From: Anaerolineales bacterium
Lineage (GTDB): Bacteria; Chloroflexota; Anaerolineae; Anaerolineales; JABWBV01
DNA: 64,000 nt
NCBI GenBank assembly: GCA_020634875.1
Contig: JACKAX010000001.1
Location: 151,366-215,365, forward strand
Direction: 5' to 3'
Notes under the pieces: model-generated
The model's input: only the letters and a program-made list of their open reading frames with translations
What the model was told of the DNA's origin: nothing
Databases searched by the model: none
Shown here: in pieces, positions 15,416 to 24,093 of the stretch
Layout of the letters: each line of letters opens with the position of its first letter
Numbering within the stretch: the stretch's first letter is position 1
Program-made: the position numbers and the translations under genes

Positions 15416-16780
15416 TTATTTGCAGAAAGGTTCCAGGGCGGCTTCGGATTCGGTCTGGGCCGCGTTCATCGCATCGGTAGCACTCATTTCGCCGTTGAAG
15501 GCTTTTTGAATGTAGTTGTGGAAAATGGTGCGAACTTCGCCCAAATCCTGGATCGCCAGTTCGCCTTCGGCATATTGCAGAGCGTCACGAGCCTGGAGAG
15601 CTTGCGGGACATTCGCGACATAGGCTTTCATCGCGTCGGTGTCATAGGCACTGCTGCGGCTGGCAATGTAGCCGGTTTGGATGCTGAAGTCGGCGGCGAG
15701 GTCAGGCGAAGTAATAAATTCGATGAATTTCCAGGCGGCATCCTGTTGTGCCTGGGGTGCGCCTTTGAGGACGTAGAAGTTACCGCCACCAGGAACGCTG
15801 GCGTAAGTGCCCTCGGCTTTTCCGGGGTAGGCCATCACGCCGACTTCAAAACTCGCCTGGGACAGGATGCTGGTCAAACTGCCGGTCGTGTGGGCAATCA
15901 TCGCAACGTTGCCACTGGCGAAGTCGGACGCGTCGGTGGCCCAGGAAGCCTGCACGCCCGCGGGCATGGCACCGTATTTAGCGGAGAGGTCAATGTAGTA
16001 CTGCACAGCCTCGATCACTTTGGGGTCATTGAAAGCGACGTGACAATCATCCGTAAAAATGTTTTGGCCGCTCCCAATCGCCAGGGGCTGGAAGAGCCAG
16101 TAGGGCCAGTCCGAGGAGAAGTGCAGACCCCAGTTCGTCGAATCGCCGTTCGCGACGGTCAACGCCTGCGCGTCTTTCGCCCAGGAATCCCAACTGGTGG
16201 GGGGGGTCAGGCCAGCGGCTTTGAACATGTCCACATTGTAGTAAAGCACTACTGCACTGCGCTGGAAGGGGATGCTCCACAATTGCCCATCGTAGTAGGA
16301 ATTGGAGAGGAACGCGGGGAGGAAGTCGTTAATGTAGGCATCGCCATTATCCATCGCGGCCACATACCCATCCAACGGGGCAATGTAATCGGCGTTGATC
16401 AGGTCATACAGACTGGTTGCCAGCAACACGGCCAGAGCGGGCGGGGTGCCGCCACCGTCAATGGTGGTCTGAATGGCGGTTTGCACATCTGCGTACCCAC
16501 CGGAAAAGACGGGTTCAACGGTGATGTAGGGATATTCAGCCTGGAAAGCTTCGATGTAGCCGTTCAAAATCGCGGCGATGGGGGCATCCACCGCGACGGG
16601 GTAGAAAACCTGGATGGTGACAGGCTCGGGGGCGGGTTCCGCGGTGGGGACTTCGGTCGCGGCGGGCACATCGGTTGCCGCAGGGGGCGCTTCGGTTGCA
16701 GCGGGTGAACTACAAGCACCCACCAACAGCATCAAGAAGATCAAGAGGAATCCGAGCATTCTTTTTGAGGTTTGTAACAT
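15416..16780 (-). CDS. ABC transporter solute-binding lipoprotein, family 1
   Basis: A 454-residue extracytoplasmic solute-binding protein. The lipobox LLVGAC puts the lipid on Cys23, followed by a Pro/Ala/Thr-rich tether (about 25-52). The binding domain starts VTIQVFYPV. The block FSGGYADVQTAIQTTIDGGG, SYYDGQLWSIPFQRSAVVLY and GGGNFYVLKGAPQAQQDAAW fit the UgpB/sugar-binding family 1. The ligand is probably an oligosaccharide or glycerol-phosphate-like compound; this cannot be settled from sequence. It follows the GntR gene by 32 bp and has GGAG before the ATG. Confidence 0.9.
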   Translation of the reverse strand: MLQTSKRMLGFLLIFLMLLVGACSSPAATEAPPAATDVPAATEVPTAEPAPEPVTIQVFYPVAVDAPIAAILNGYIEAFQAEYPYITVEPVFSGGYADVQTAIQTTIDGGGTPPALAVLLATSLYDLINADYIAPLDGYVAAMDNGDAYINDFLPAFLSNSYYDGQLWSIPFQRSAVVLYYNVDMFKAAGLTPPTSWDSWAKDAQALTVANGDSTNWGLHFSSDWPYWLFQPLAIGSGQNIFTDDCHVAFNDPKVIEAVQYYIDLSAKYGAMPAGVQASWATDASDFASGNVAMIAHTTGSLTSILSQASFEVGVMAYPGKAEGTYASVPGGGNFYVLKGAPQAQQDAAWKFIEFITSPDLAADFSIQTGYIASRSSAYDTDAMKAYVANVPQALQARDALQYAEGELAIQDLGEVRTIFHNYIQKAFNGEMSATDAMNAAQTESEAALEPFCK

Positions 16781-16812
16781 TTTGTTTCTCCTATTTTGAA
16801 AAAATTTTTTTT

Positions 16813-17541
16813 CTATGTGCGAAGATTTCGCACAATATTCATCTCGATAATGTCTGAATTGAAACAGACTTCACTAAGGGTGACGGGTTGATTGTCGGTT
16901 GTAAAAATGGTTGACCACACGTTAAGGGCCTGTCCACCTTCCGGGAGGTTCAGGTACCGCGAAACTTCGGGGCTAAGGGTGGTAATACGAATGCGGGATT
17001 GAATTTGATTGAGGGTAAAACTCCTTGAGGTTGATAAAAATTCGACCATGTTGCCATCAAAGGCATTCCAGTCTAAACCTTCCCCTTCCACCAACGGGGC
17101 AACGAAATCGTCCACGTAAATTACCGGCCTTTCGTCCGCGAGGACAAGGCGTTTGATCCGGCGGACGCGCGTGGACGGGGTAATATTCAGCACATCGCCC
17201 ACGGATGAAGGGACTTCTTCAAAATTCATGGAAAGGGTTTGAAAACTGGGGATATAGCCACTTTTCCGAATAATTTGGGCAAAGGGCAAAAACTCATTGA
17301 GGGGGTCACGGATCACATTAGAACTTGCGACAAAAGTGCCAATGCCATGCCGCCGTACAATCACGCCCTCTTTCTCTAACAAAATATAGGCTTCCCGCAC
17401 GGTGTTACGGCTCACCCCAAAGGTCTTTGCCAACGCCGCTTCCGAGGGCAAAGGATCATTCCGTTTGAGACCACTCTTGGTAATGTAGTCTAGCAAATCG
17501 GCTTTTACTTGTTGCAAACGTGTGCTGGATGAAATGGGCAT
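16813..17541 (-). CDS. GntR-family regulator, HutC type
   Basis: A 242-residue repressor. The N-terminal winged helix (about 4-70) has LPSEAALAKTFGVSRNTVRE and the wing GVIVRRHGIGTFV. The C-terminal HutC/FarR-type UTRA effector domain (about 90-240) includes IKRLVLADERPVIYVDDFV. The ATG at 17541 has AGGA upstream; the ATG at 17565 is possible. It is first in the ABC importer operon, so it most likely senses the imported sugar or a derivative. A perfect operator-like palindrome lies just downstream of its promoter. Confidence 0.9.
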   Translation of the reverse strand: MPISSSTRLQQVKADLLDYITKSGLKRNDPLPSEAALAKTFGVSRNTVREAYILLEKEGVIVRRHGIGTFVASSNVIRDPLNEFLPFAQIIRKSGYIPSFQTLSMNFEEVPSSVGDVLNITPSTRVRRIKRLVLADERPVIYVDDFVAPLVEGEGLDWNAFDGNMVEFLSTSRSFTLNQIQSRIRITTLSPEVSRYLNLPEGGQALNVWSTIFTTDNQPVTLSEVCFNSDIIEMNIVRNLRT

Positions 17542-17571
17542 AAATAAATTCCTACGGAAAACCATTTAAAG

Positions 17572-17623
17572 GTTGGACGTCCAACGTCTGTTCACAGTAT
17601 AGCAACTCAAAATGATTTGTCAA
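17572..17623 (-). promoter_or_regulatory. GntR operon promoter and operator
   Basis: On the minus strand TTGACA (17618-17623) and TATACT (17596-17601) are 16 bp apart, a strong sigma70-type promoter. Just downstream GTTGGACGTCCAAC (17572-17585) is a perfect 14-bp palindrome placed to block elongation or initiation. It is the best candidate for GntR autorepression of the whole importer operon. Confidence 0.75.
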
Positions 17624-17842
17624 CAGCGAATTTTTTCAGGCCACAGGAGTAAAAGATGCTTCATTCCCCAGTGGAGAAACAACTTTCAAACGTTTATGTG
17701 CCCCCCATTATAAGGACAGGCAGGAGAATTGGTTTAACAGGTTGTTGTAAAAAGGTTAAGGCTTTAAACAAATTCTGTTAACCGATGCATTCGTGATGAT
17801 GTGAAAGACTTACATATCCCCGGTCCCAAGGATTTCCCCAGG
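17624..17842. other. Gene-free spacer
   Basis: No gene. It holds the 3' flank of the ArsR-like gene and the upstream side of the GntR promoter. No terminator-like hairpin with a T-run was seen. Confidence 0.4.
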
Positions 17843-18952
17843 TTATGCCACATAGGGCGGCCTGCCCGAAATATCATCCCGCTTGGGGGCCTCGGACACG
17901 CCCAGGTAGCGGCGCAGTTGCAGGTACATTTCGGAAATACGGCTGGTACGGGCGGCGTAGCGTTTGTCGCCTTTGCCATAGCTGAAATACACCAACCCCG
18001 CCAGACGCAGTTGATTCAGGTGGTGGATCACGGTCGGGGCGCGGAGGCGTAAGATGGCGGATAATTCCGTGGGGGTGAGGGGTTTTTCTTCGAGGTAGTG
18101 CAAAATCCGCAGACGGGTGGGATCCGCGAGGGCTTTGAGGGCATTGTACAGCGCGTCGGGAACGGCCTCCCCCGGAACGAGGGCGTAGTCCGCCGGACGT
18201 CCGCCAAAGACAAACAGGCTTGTTTCCGGGGTCAGACGGAAAAACGTAATCAGCGGGGTCAGCCAAAAGGACGGGACCAGCACCAGATTCGGGGTGTGAG
18301 GCATCTGGTCAAACCGCACGCCTTCCGAGAGTTCGGCGAGCAGTTCGGGGAGGGGCAGTTTTTCGGCGAGGGCTTGCGCCTGGGCAATGGTGTCCTGAAG
18401 GGCCGGGGCAATCCGGGCCTCTTCCTCAGCAAAAAACACTGTGTAATAGGTTTTGAACGCGTCCAACGATTGTTCACCGAAGCTTTCACTATCCGCCCAC
18501 ATATCCAAAATTTTGTTCAGATTATCGGCTTGTTTGGTGTATCCGCTCTGTTGCCATTGTGCCAAAATCCCTTCCCGATCTTGGGGCAACCACTGCCCCC
18601 GGTCTGCGACTTCCAGCAGAATGTTGCTGATGGGCACAGGGATTTCGCTGATGTTGGTCAGTGCGGGCAGACGGCCTTTGGCGGGCAGTTCGCGATACGC
18701 GTCGAGAATAGTTTCCCCATCGCGCGGGGAGGGCAGTGAATGCACCCACGGAAACGCCCCCAACATTTCTTCTGCCGCCCCCTCCAGGAATTCCCGCGGC
18801 CCCGCGGGGAGCCGCGTCCGCACGCCTTTCGCCCACGCCCCGCGCAACCCGAACCGATCCGGGTTGTGGAGAACATGCAAACTTGCGAAAAAGTCGTAGC
18901 CGGTGCCCCATTCCCAGTGAAGGGTGGGGGAAGGAGAGGGGGAAGGTGTCAT
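17843..18952 (-). CDS. ArsR-type winged-helix regulator with large N-terminal domain
   Basis: A 369-residue regulator. The C-terminal ArsR-like helix-turn-helix (about 275-355) is clear: LKALADPTRLRILHYLEEKP, TPTELSAILRLRAPTVIHHL, then GLVYFSYGKGDKRYAARTSR as the wing. The N-terminal ~265 residues have no recognised motif and include a helical region rich in Glu and Ala. This layout is seen in a group of long ArsR-like regulators. It lacks the metal-binding CVCD motif. The ATG at 18952 is chosen over the upstream frame because the extra residues are hydrophobic and repeat-derived. Targets are unknown. Confidence 0.8.
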   Translation of the reverse strand: MTPSPSPSPTLHWEWGTGYDFFASLHVLHNPDRFGLRGAWAKGVRTRLPAGPREFLEGAAEEMLGAFPWVHSLPSPRDGETILDAYRELPAKGRLPALTNISEIPVPISNILLEVADRGQWLPQDREGILAQWQQSGYTKQADNLNKILDMWADSESFGEQSLDAFKTYYTVFFAEEEARIAPALQDTIAQAQALAEKLPLPELLAELSEGVRFDQMPHTPNLVLVPSFWLTPLITFFRLTPETSLFVFGGRPADYALVPGEAVPDALYNALKALADPTRLRILHYLEEKPLTPTELSAILRLRAPTVIHHLNQLRLAGLVYFSYGKGDKRYAARTSRISEMYLQLRRYLGVSEAPKRDDISGRPPYVA

Positions 18953-18979
18953 AAGTGTTCGAATGGGTATATAAAGTAA

Positions 18980-19022
18980 ACAGGTAAACACGGACATTAT
19001 ACCTGTGTACCTGTTTACCTGT
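18980..19022. repeat. Hairpin repeat, 'ACCTGT' family (copy 1)
   Basis: ACAGGTAAACA (18980-18990) and TGTTTACCTGT (19012-19022) pair perfectly. The right arm sits in a run of near-repeats TACCTGTGTACCTGTTTACCTGT-like units of 8-9 bases. It lies downstream of the MFS gene and upstream of the ArsR-like gene. Related copies are at 35472-35545 and 36417-36530. Confidence 0.6.
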
Positions 19023-19027
19023 ATTCT

Positions 19028-20392
19028 TTAGGCTGCACTTGGTTCCATAGCTTCGTCAGTTTCTTGCGCTTCCCCAGCATCATGATCCGGCATTATCGCT
19101 TCCACATTTCGCACGGCGGGGAAGGTGAAACCGGCCAGGGCAATGATCGCACCCAACGCGGCGGTGATCACAAACATCAAACCCATGCCCGCACCTGGCC
19201 CTGTCCCGACCAACCAGCCAAACGCCCCCGCGAGGGCACCGCCCTCTGTCATTGCGGGTTCAAAGACACGATCAGCCAGCGGCCCGGCGGTCAGCATCGC
19301 GAGCGGCGCGGAAATCTGGGCGATCAGCCGCCGGGTGGCAAACACACGCCCCTGCAAATCAGGCTGAACCTTCGCCTGCCAGATTGCTTGATTAGAACCG
19401 TTCAGGACAGGAATAATCACCCCTGTCATAAACCCGCCCATCGCCCACAAATACAAGGATCGTCCGATCCCCATCGGCAGTCCGCCCAACACACTGACGA
19501 GGAACATCCCCCCCAAGACGCCATACACGCGGCGTTTTGGCCCGCCCCACACACTGAGAAGCAACCCGCCGACCACCCCGCCAATGGCGCTGATGGATTG
19601 GGTACTCCCCAGGACGAGTTCATTGTTGCCTGTACGGGCAAGGATCATCGGCACAGTAAGCGATACCCCCAACATCGCCGTAAGATTGATGAAGAAAAAG
19701 ATCAACTGTAACCCAAGCAGACTAGGCCGGGCAAAAATATACTTGAACCCAAACATCGACTCCTGCCACAAATTGCCTTTCGCCGCAGCACCTTCTTTGG
19801 ATTGTTTCGGCTGTGGAATATGCACGAGCAAAATCATAATGATGGCAAAAACAAAGGTGACGATGTCAAACGTCATAATCCCGCCAATCCCAATGAGGCC
19901 AATCGCGGCCCCCGCAACAATCGGTGCGAAAATCCCCGACGCCGACCCTGCCAACCCAATCATTCCGTTCGCCCGTCCGTACTGCTCTTTCGGGATCATT
20001 AGCGTGACCGCCGCACTATACGCCGGGAATTGGAACGCCCCAAACGCCCCCGCAAACGCGTTCGCCGCGTAAATATGCCAGATTTCCAACCGTCCCATAC
20101 TGTACAAAATAAACAACGCAATCGTGGACAACCCCGCGGCAAAATCGCTCGCGATCATCACCAGTTTGCGATCATATCGATCCACAATCGCCCCGGCCAA
20201 TGGACTGAGCAACACCTGTGGCCCGAACCCGAAAAACATCGCTAATGCGAGCGCGGTCGCCTTCCCCGTCGCCTCCCACGCCCAAATGCTAATCGCGAAC
20301 GTGGTCATCCCGCTCCCCAAAAGGGAAACGAGCTGCCCAAACCAGATGATGGTGAAGGCGGTCATGCCCATAGGGCGTAGATGTTTAGACAT
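19028..20392 (-). CDS. MFS transporter (EntS/macrolide-efflux type)
   Basis: A 454-residue, 12-helix major facilitator of the DHA3/EntS-like group: FTIIWFGQLVSLLGSGMTTF in helix 1, LSPLAGAIVDRYDRKLVMI in loop 2-3, GRVFATRRLIAQISAPLAML in helix 10 region. The group exports macrolides, siderophores or lipids; the substrate here is unknown. The start ATG overlaps the DinB gene stop (TGATG), so it ends a compact operon running from 22947. Confidence 0.9.
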   Translation of the reverse strand: MSKHLRPMGMTAFTIIWFGQLVSLLGSGMTTFAISIWAWEATGKATALALAMFFGFGPQVLLSPLAGAIVDRYDRKLVMIASDFAAGLSTIALFILYSMGRLEIWHIYAANAFAGAFGAFQFPAYSAAVTLMIPKEQYGRANGMIGLAGSASGIFAPIVAGAAIGLIGIGGIMTFDIVTFVFAIIMILLVHIPQPKQSKEGAAAKGNLWQESMFGFKYIFARPSLLGLQLIFFFINLTAMLGVSLTVPMILARTGNNELVLGSTQSISAIGGVVGGLLLSVWGGPKRRVYGVLGGMFLVSVLGGLPMGIGRSLYLWAMGGFMTGVIIPVLNGSNQAIWQAKVQPDLQGRVFATRRLIAQISAPLAMLTAGPLADRVFEPAMTEGGALAGAFGWLVGTGPGAGMGLMFVITAALGAIIALAGFTFPAVRNVEAIMPDHDAGEAQETDEAMEPSAA

Positions 20393-20970
20393 CACTTATT
20401 ACGCGCCGCCCCCGCCTGCCGCACCACCTCCGCAATCTGTGCCAAATGTGCGTCGTCGTGGCTGAGGCCGAAGGCAAAACGAGCAACAGGATTGATCACC
20501 AGGCCCGTTCGTTCTGAAGTAAAGGTGTTATCCAAATAAGGCTGATCGGGCCACATATCCAGACTGGCGAGGCGCATCCGGCGGGATTCTTCCAGACGGG
20601 CACGGCATTGGGCGATAGTAGTCATCGTCTTCCAATGGATTTCTGAACGCGAGCGGCGTTGTTCATATTCGACACCACGCGCCATTTCCGCGGCGAGGAA
20701 CGCGGTCTCCTCAGAGGAGGCGGTTACATGGACAATCAAATGACCGAGATTCCAGGCCAGGTCTTCCTCTTCGGGATTGACGGCATAAGCATCGTGGGCA
20801 TCCGGGTCAATGGGGGCAAACACCACATCGGCGTCGGTGCAAGTGGCAATTAGGGAAAGTTGATAATCAATCATCTCGTTAGTGAGAGTGCGAAGATCAT
20901 CAACCGTCAGTTCTTTGACCAGATCGGTGAAGGATATTTCTTTCTTACGGACAGGGGTAAAGTCAAGCAT
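20392..20970 (-). CDS. DinB-family protein
   Basis: A 192-residue DinB/YfiT-like four-helix protein. Putative metal histidines: [15 protein letters not shown] (near 78-82) and [14 protein letters not shown] (near 170-176). The core fits the DinB_2 family used by thiol transferases and metal-dependent hydrolases. The start lies 9 bp after the S41 gene ends and the stop overlaps the MFS start, so it is inside an operon with a protease and a hydrolase. No substrate can be assigned. Confidence 0.82.
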   Translation of the reverse strand: MLDFTPVRKKEISFTDLVKELTVDDLRTLTNEMIDYQLSLIATCTDADVVFAPIDPDAHDAYAVNPEEEDLAWNLGHLIVHVTASSEETAFLAAEMARGVEYEQRRSRSEIHWKTMTTIAQCRARLEESRRMRLASLDMWPDQPYLDNTFTSERTGLVINPVARFAFGLSHDDAHLAQIAEVVRQAGAARNK

Positions 20971-20979
20971 GCGTGTTCC

Positions 20980-21876
20980 TCAAGATAGGATTTTTTGAAG
21001 GGCAACATCCAGCGCGTCAACCGCTGGGACCTGAATGTGTGGTTCTACGCCTACACCCTCCCAATTCGTTCCGGTGACGGGATTGATGGCGCGTGCGTTG
21101 GGGATCAAAATCAGGAAGTGGGGGTTGACCAACCGTTGGAAATCTACGGGGTGTGCGCCACCCCCAGTTGTCTCGCCAATAATCGTCGCGCGCTGGAGAT
21201 TACTCAGGTTATAAGCAAATTCTTCCGCCCCGGAAAACGTCTTGCGGCTTGTGAGCAAATAAACCGGTTTATCCAGATAGCGCGGGGATGGAAGGTCAGG
21301 CGTCGTGAAGAATTGCTCTGTGCGGTCTTCGGGACGGGTATAAATCGAATTGAGATGGATGACCGGTTCCGCCGGGAAAAAGTAACTGCACAGAAGAGCC
21401 ACCGTATCCGCACTGCCCCCACCGTTATGACGAAGATCAATCACCAGGGCTTGTGTATCTGCTAACAAGGCCATTGCTGCGGCAAGTTTAGGGCTGGCCC
21501 ATTCCAAAGGTGCGAAACCGCGTAGGTCAAGATACCCAATGTTGTTTTCAAGAATCTCCACGCGGGTGAAACCAAAATTTTCGGCAGCAGCTTCCTCGCG
21601 CATTTTTTCAACAGTTTCAGGGCTAAGGTGCCCATCTTCCTCAGGCACAGGAAATGGCTCTTCCCGAAAGCGGACCTGCAAATGTTTGTCGTGGCTGACC
21701 GCTTGCAAATTCACGGTCAAGGCGTTCGCCAACATGCCGTCTGCAAGCCCTTCAAAGATAATTTGCCTTGCCCGTAAACTCGCGATCATTTCAGCCGCGA
21801 CATCGGGGAACACGTAATTGTCTGACAGGCGGGTGAGAATATCTTCAAACAGTTCACTTTGTTCATTCGGGGTCAT
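20980..21876 (-). CDS. S41-family peptidase
   Basis: A 298-residue peptidase of the S41 (tail-specific/IRBP-like) family. The helical N-terminal domain (1-70) precedes the catalytic core, with no PDZ domain. Core motifs: NNIGYLDLRGFAP, ALVIDLRHNGGGSADTVALL near 145, and the nucleophile region VYLLTSRKTFSGAEEFAYNL near 207-226 with the catalytic Ser, then IGETTGGGAHPV. No signal peptide, so it appears cytoplasmic or on the inner face. The ATG overlaps the alpha/beta hydrolase stop by four bases (ATGA). Confidence 0.88.
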   Translation of the reverse strand: MTPNEQSELFEDILTRLSDNYVFPDVAAEMIASLRARQIIFEGLADGMLANALTVNLQAVSHDKHLQVRFREEPFPVPEEDGHLSPETVEKMREEAAAENFGFTRVEILENNIGYLDLRGFAPLEWASPKLAAAMALLADTQALVIDLRHNGGGSADTVALLCSYFFPAEPVIHLNSIYTRPEDRTEQFFTTPDLPSPRYLDKPVYLLTSRKTFSGAEEFAYNLSNLQRATIIGETTGGGAHPVDFQRLVNPHFLILIPNARAINPVTGTNWEGVGVEPHIQVPAVDALDVALQKILS

Positions 21877-22649
21877 TTCAAAAACTCCTGCACAAGGGGG
21901 AGAACCAGATCAATCTCCGAAAATTCATCCAGGTGAGTCAGCCCATCAAAAACCTGTACCTGCACGCCCGCCGCTTTGATCGCGTCCATCTCGTCCATAA
22001 TAAGGTTCTGATAGGCTTCACCTTCCGAGCCGACGAGCAAAAGCGTTGGGCAACGGAGATCGGTGGGGGCAACATCCGGCCATGTGACCATGCCCTGAAA
22101 AACAGCGATCCAACGCGGAAGGTGGATTTCGGCAAGGTTTTCTCGATCTTCTTCGGAGAGCGATGCCAGGTCTAACGTGCCCTCTCGTTGAGCGGACAGA
22201 ATCGGTGCCCATTTTTCAACCGTTTCGCGGATACTGCGTCCCCAGGTGCCGGGGGTGGCCGACCCGAAGGGAATCCCCCCCATGACAAACCGGGTGACAC
22301 GTTCGGAACGGGATGCCAGATACCGGCCCACGTTTGCCCCATACGAAAACCCCCACAGGGCGAACTGATCCACCCCACACGCATCCGCCACCGCCAATAC
22401 ATCTTCGAGCAGCCGTTTGATAACGTAAGCCCCTTCGTGATCGGGCATCCCACTTTCCCCGTTGCCGCGCAGGTCTATGGTGATGACTTGAAAGTCACCG
22501 GACAGCCGCGCTACGTACCCAGCGTTGACCCAGTCCTGTTTTGACTGCCCTCCCCCGTGCAGGAGAATGAGCGGGGCGCCGGAGCCGGTCACCCGGTAGG
22601 CGATCTGTGTTCCGTCGGGGGAGGAGATAAAGTGGGTGTTAGAGGACAC
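21873..22649 (-). CDS. Alpha/beta hydrolase
   Basis: A 258-residue alpha/beta hydrolase: oxyanion loop ILLHGGGQSKQDW near residue 30, ITIDLRGNGESG near 55, nucleophile elbow LWGFSYGANVGRYL (Ser near 99), acid region LLVGSEGEAY near 205 and His in FDGLTHLDEF near 238. The open frame extends further upstream, but that part overlaps a real gene and is low-complexity. The GTG at 22649 gives SSNTHFISSPDGTQIAYRV, a normal family start, and overlaps the upstream stop by 11 bp. Substrate unknown. Confidence 0.85.
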   Translation of the reverse strand: MSSNTHFISSPDGTQIAYRVTGSGAPLILLHGGGQSKQDWVNAGYVARLSGDFQVITIDLRGNGESGMPDHEGAYVIKRLLEDVLAVADACGVDQFALWGFSYGANVGRYLASRSERVTRFVMGGIPFGSATPGTWGRSIRETVEKWAPILSAQREGTLDLASLSEEDRENLAEIHLPRWIAVFQGMVTWPDVAPTDLRCPTLLLVGSEGEAYQNLIMDEMDAIKAAGVQVQVFDGLTHLDEFSEIDLVLPLVQEFLK

Positions 22650-22947
22650 AGCGCAGGCGGGGTTGGGTTTGGAAGATGGGGGCGATGTCCCGCGTATAGG
22701 CAGGGAGGATTTTCTGGATGAGGTTCGTCGCGTCCGGGGGTTGGATACCTTCGGCATGGGCAATTTCATGCACGCGCAGGCACATCTCTTCGGAGAGGAT
22801 GAATTCTTTTTGCAATTGGAGGGCAGCGTTTTGGCAACCGGCTTCGTGGCAGGTGCCTTCGATCACGTGGTGAATGGGACACCCCGTGAGGCGTTCCAAC
22901 TCCGCGCGGCGCGCTTGTTCAAAGGGGGTAGGAAGAAGAGGAGGCAT
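22639..22947 (-). CDS. Conserved-looking small protein, unknown function
   Basis: A 102-residue protein not recognised. It is soluble and contains three cysteines near its middle (TGCPIHHVIEGTCHEAGCQN) next to a His pair, which could bind a metal. It then has helical segments QLQKEFILSEEMCLRVHEIA and DATNLIQKILPAY. It is the first gene of the operon reading into the alpha/beta hydrolase, whose GTG start lies inside its last codons. The upstream boundary is a hairpin repeat. Confidence 0.6.
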   Translation of the reverse strand: MPPLLPTPFEQARRAELERLTGCPIHHVIEGTCHEAGCQNAALQLQKEFILSEEMCLRVHEIAHAEGIQPPDATNLIQKILPAYTRDIAPIFQTQPRLRCVL

Positions 22948-22975
22948 AGATTAATAGGGAGGCAAGTTTTGAATT

Positions 22976-23019
22976 CGTATTGCGTAACATGAATGATGGA
23001 CTACGAAATACGCAATACG
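22976..23019. repeat. Hairpin repeat, 'CGTATTGCG' family (copy 1)
   Basis: CGTATTGCGTA (22976-22986) and TACGCAATACG (23009-23019) are perfect 11-bp arms. Bases just to the right (ACTACGCAACACG) continue the same word and encode the last codons and stop of the aldo/keto reductase. A second copy is at 26370-26430. Confidence 0.65.
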
Positions 23020-23021
23020 GA

Positions 23022-24005
23022 CTACGCAACACGCCCTAATATTTCGTCAATTTGTCGCATTTCAGCCGCCATCAACGGGCCAAAGTCCATTGCTTTCGCG
23101 TTTTCGGTGGCCTGTTTGACATTTTTGAAACCAGGAATCGGCACCATGTTCGCGTCGTGTGCCCAAATCCAAGCCAGGGCGCCCTGCGCCATCGTCCGCC
23201 CGCCGGAGGTCAGCACCTCACGTAGGCTTTCGACGGTTTGCAGGCGTGTAGCGATCTCGCCCGAGGAAAAGTCCGCACCCGAACGGATGTCGTCGGCGGG
23301 GAAGGTGGAGGCAGTGGTAAATTTGCCAGTTAGGATGCCTTTGTTGAGTGGGTCTTTGTTGATCCCAGCCATGTTTGTGCTGGCGCATAGTTCACGCATC
23401 GGAATGTTATCAAAAAGGGCATTCAGCCGAAACTGTATGGAAGTACAGTGTTCGCCCGTCGAGAAGATTTCGGCCCGGTCCACCAGATCGGTGCTCCAGC
23501 CGTACCACCGGATTTTACCTTCCGTCACGAGGTCTTCCAACACGCCGCGTAGTTCCACCGCTTTGACCGGGTCGTAGTCCCCCGCATGGAGTTGGTAAAT
23601 GTCAATCACATCCGTTTGCAGGCGGCGTAGGCTGTTTTCGACATCTTTCCGCACGTTGGCAAGAATCTGATCATCGTCGCCGTACACGGTTTTGGCGTCT
23701 TCATTGATGATGTGCCCGAATTTCGTTGCAATGACGACCTGGTCGCGGCGTCCTTTGAGGGCGTTGCCGACAACGACTTCGCTATGCCCCGCCCCATAGT
23801 TGGCCGCGGTGTCGAAAAAGTTAACCCCCGCGTCCAGTGCGGCGTGGATCGCGCGGATGGCCTCTGCATCGTCGGTTTTGCCCCACCCCGCGGGGTAAGG
23901 ATCTCGACCGGGTTGCGCCCATGTCCAGGGGCCGCCAATCGCCCAACAGCCCATGCCAAGAGCGGAGATTTGAAGGTTAGATTTTCCGAGGGTTCGAGTG
24001 AGCAT
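23022..24005 (-). CDS. Aldo/keto reductase
   Basis: A 327-residue (alpha/beta)8 NAD(P)H-dependent aldo/keto reductase. Catalytic tetrad visible: Asp in DAGVNFFDTAANYGAGHSE (with the Tyr), Lys in VVIATKFGH and His in DIYQLHAGDYDP. The C-terminal cofactor block is GGRTMAQGALAWIWAHDANM followed by PIPGFKN. Length is normal. The ATG at 24005 has CAGGAC upstream; the longer frame would add residues encoded by the hairpin repeat. The reaction is probably reduction of a carbonyl; substrate unknown. Its stop codon lies within a repeat element. Confidence 0.9.
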   Translation of the reverse strand: MLTRTLGKSNLQISALGMGCWAIGGPWTWAQPGRDPYPAGWGKTDDAEAIRAIHAALDAGVNFFDTAANYGAGHSEVVVGNALKGRRDQVVIATKFGHIINEDAKTVYGDDDQILANVRKDVENSLRRLQTDVIDIYQLHAGDYDPVKAVELRGVLEDLVTEGKIRWYGWSTDLVDRAEIFSTGEHCTSIQFRLNALFDNIPMRELCASTNMAGINKDPLNKGILTGKFTTASTFPADDIRSGADFSSGEIATRLQTVESLREVLTSGGRTMAQGALAWIWAHDANMVPIPGFKNVKQATENAKAMDFGPLMAAEMRQIDEILGRVA

Positions 24006-24043
24006 GGAGTTAAAGTCCTGAGTTATAGTAGGAGAATAATGAT

Positions 24044-24081
24044 GTGATAAGTGAAAGGCGAAGAACTTTATCACTTATCAC
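24044..24081. repeat. Hairpin repeat, 'TTATCACTT' family (copy 1)
   Basis: GTGATAAGTGA (24044-24054) pairs with TCACTTATCAC (24071-24081). The right flank carries more units (TTTATCACTTCATCA) up to the stop codon of the hydrolase at 24094. It probably ends that transcript. Confidence 0.65.
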
Positions 24082-24093
24082 TTTATCACTTCA

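Noticed and set aside
15386..16708. Long plus-strand open frame opposite the solute-binding protein gene
   Set aside because: It is a Gly/Val-rich mirror of a clear lipoprotein gene, lacks a ribosome site and resembles no protein family. High G+C keeps antisense frames open.
13478..16780. Naming the importer ugpBAE
   Set aside because: The binding protein and permeases fit the wide family-1 sugar group; glycerol-phosphate specificity cannot be shown from sequence and no ATPase or phosphodiesterase is adjacent.
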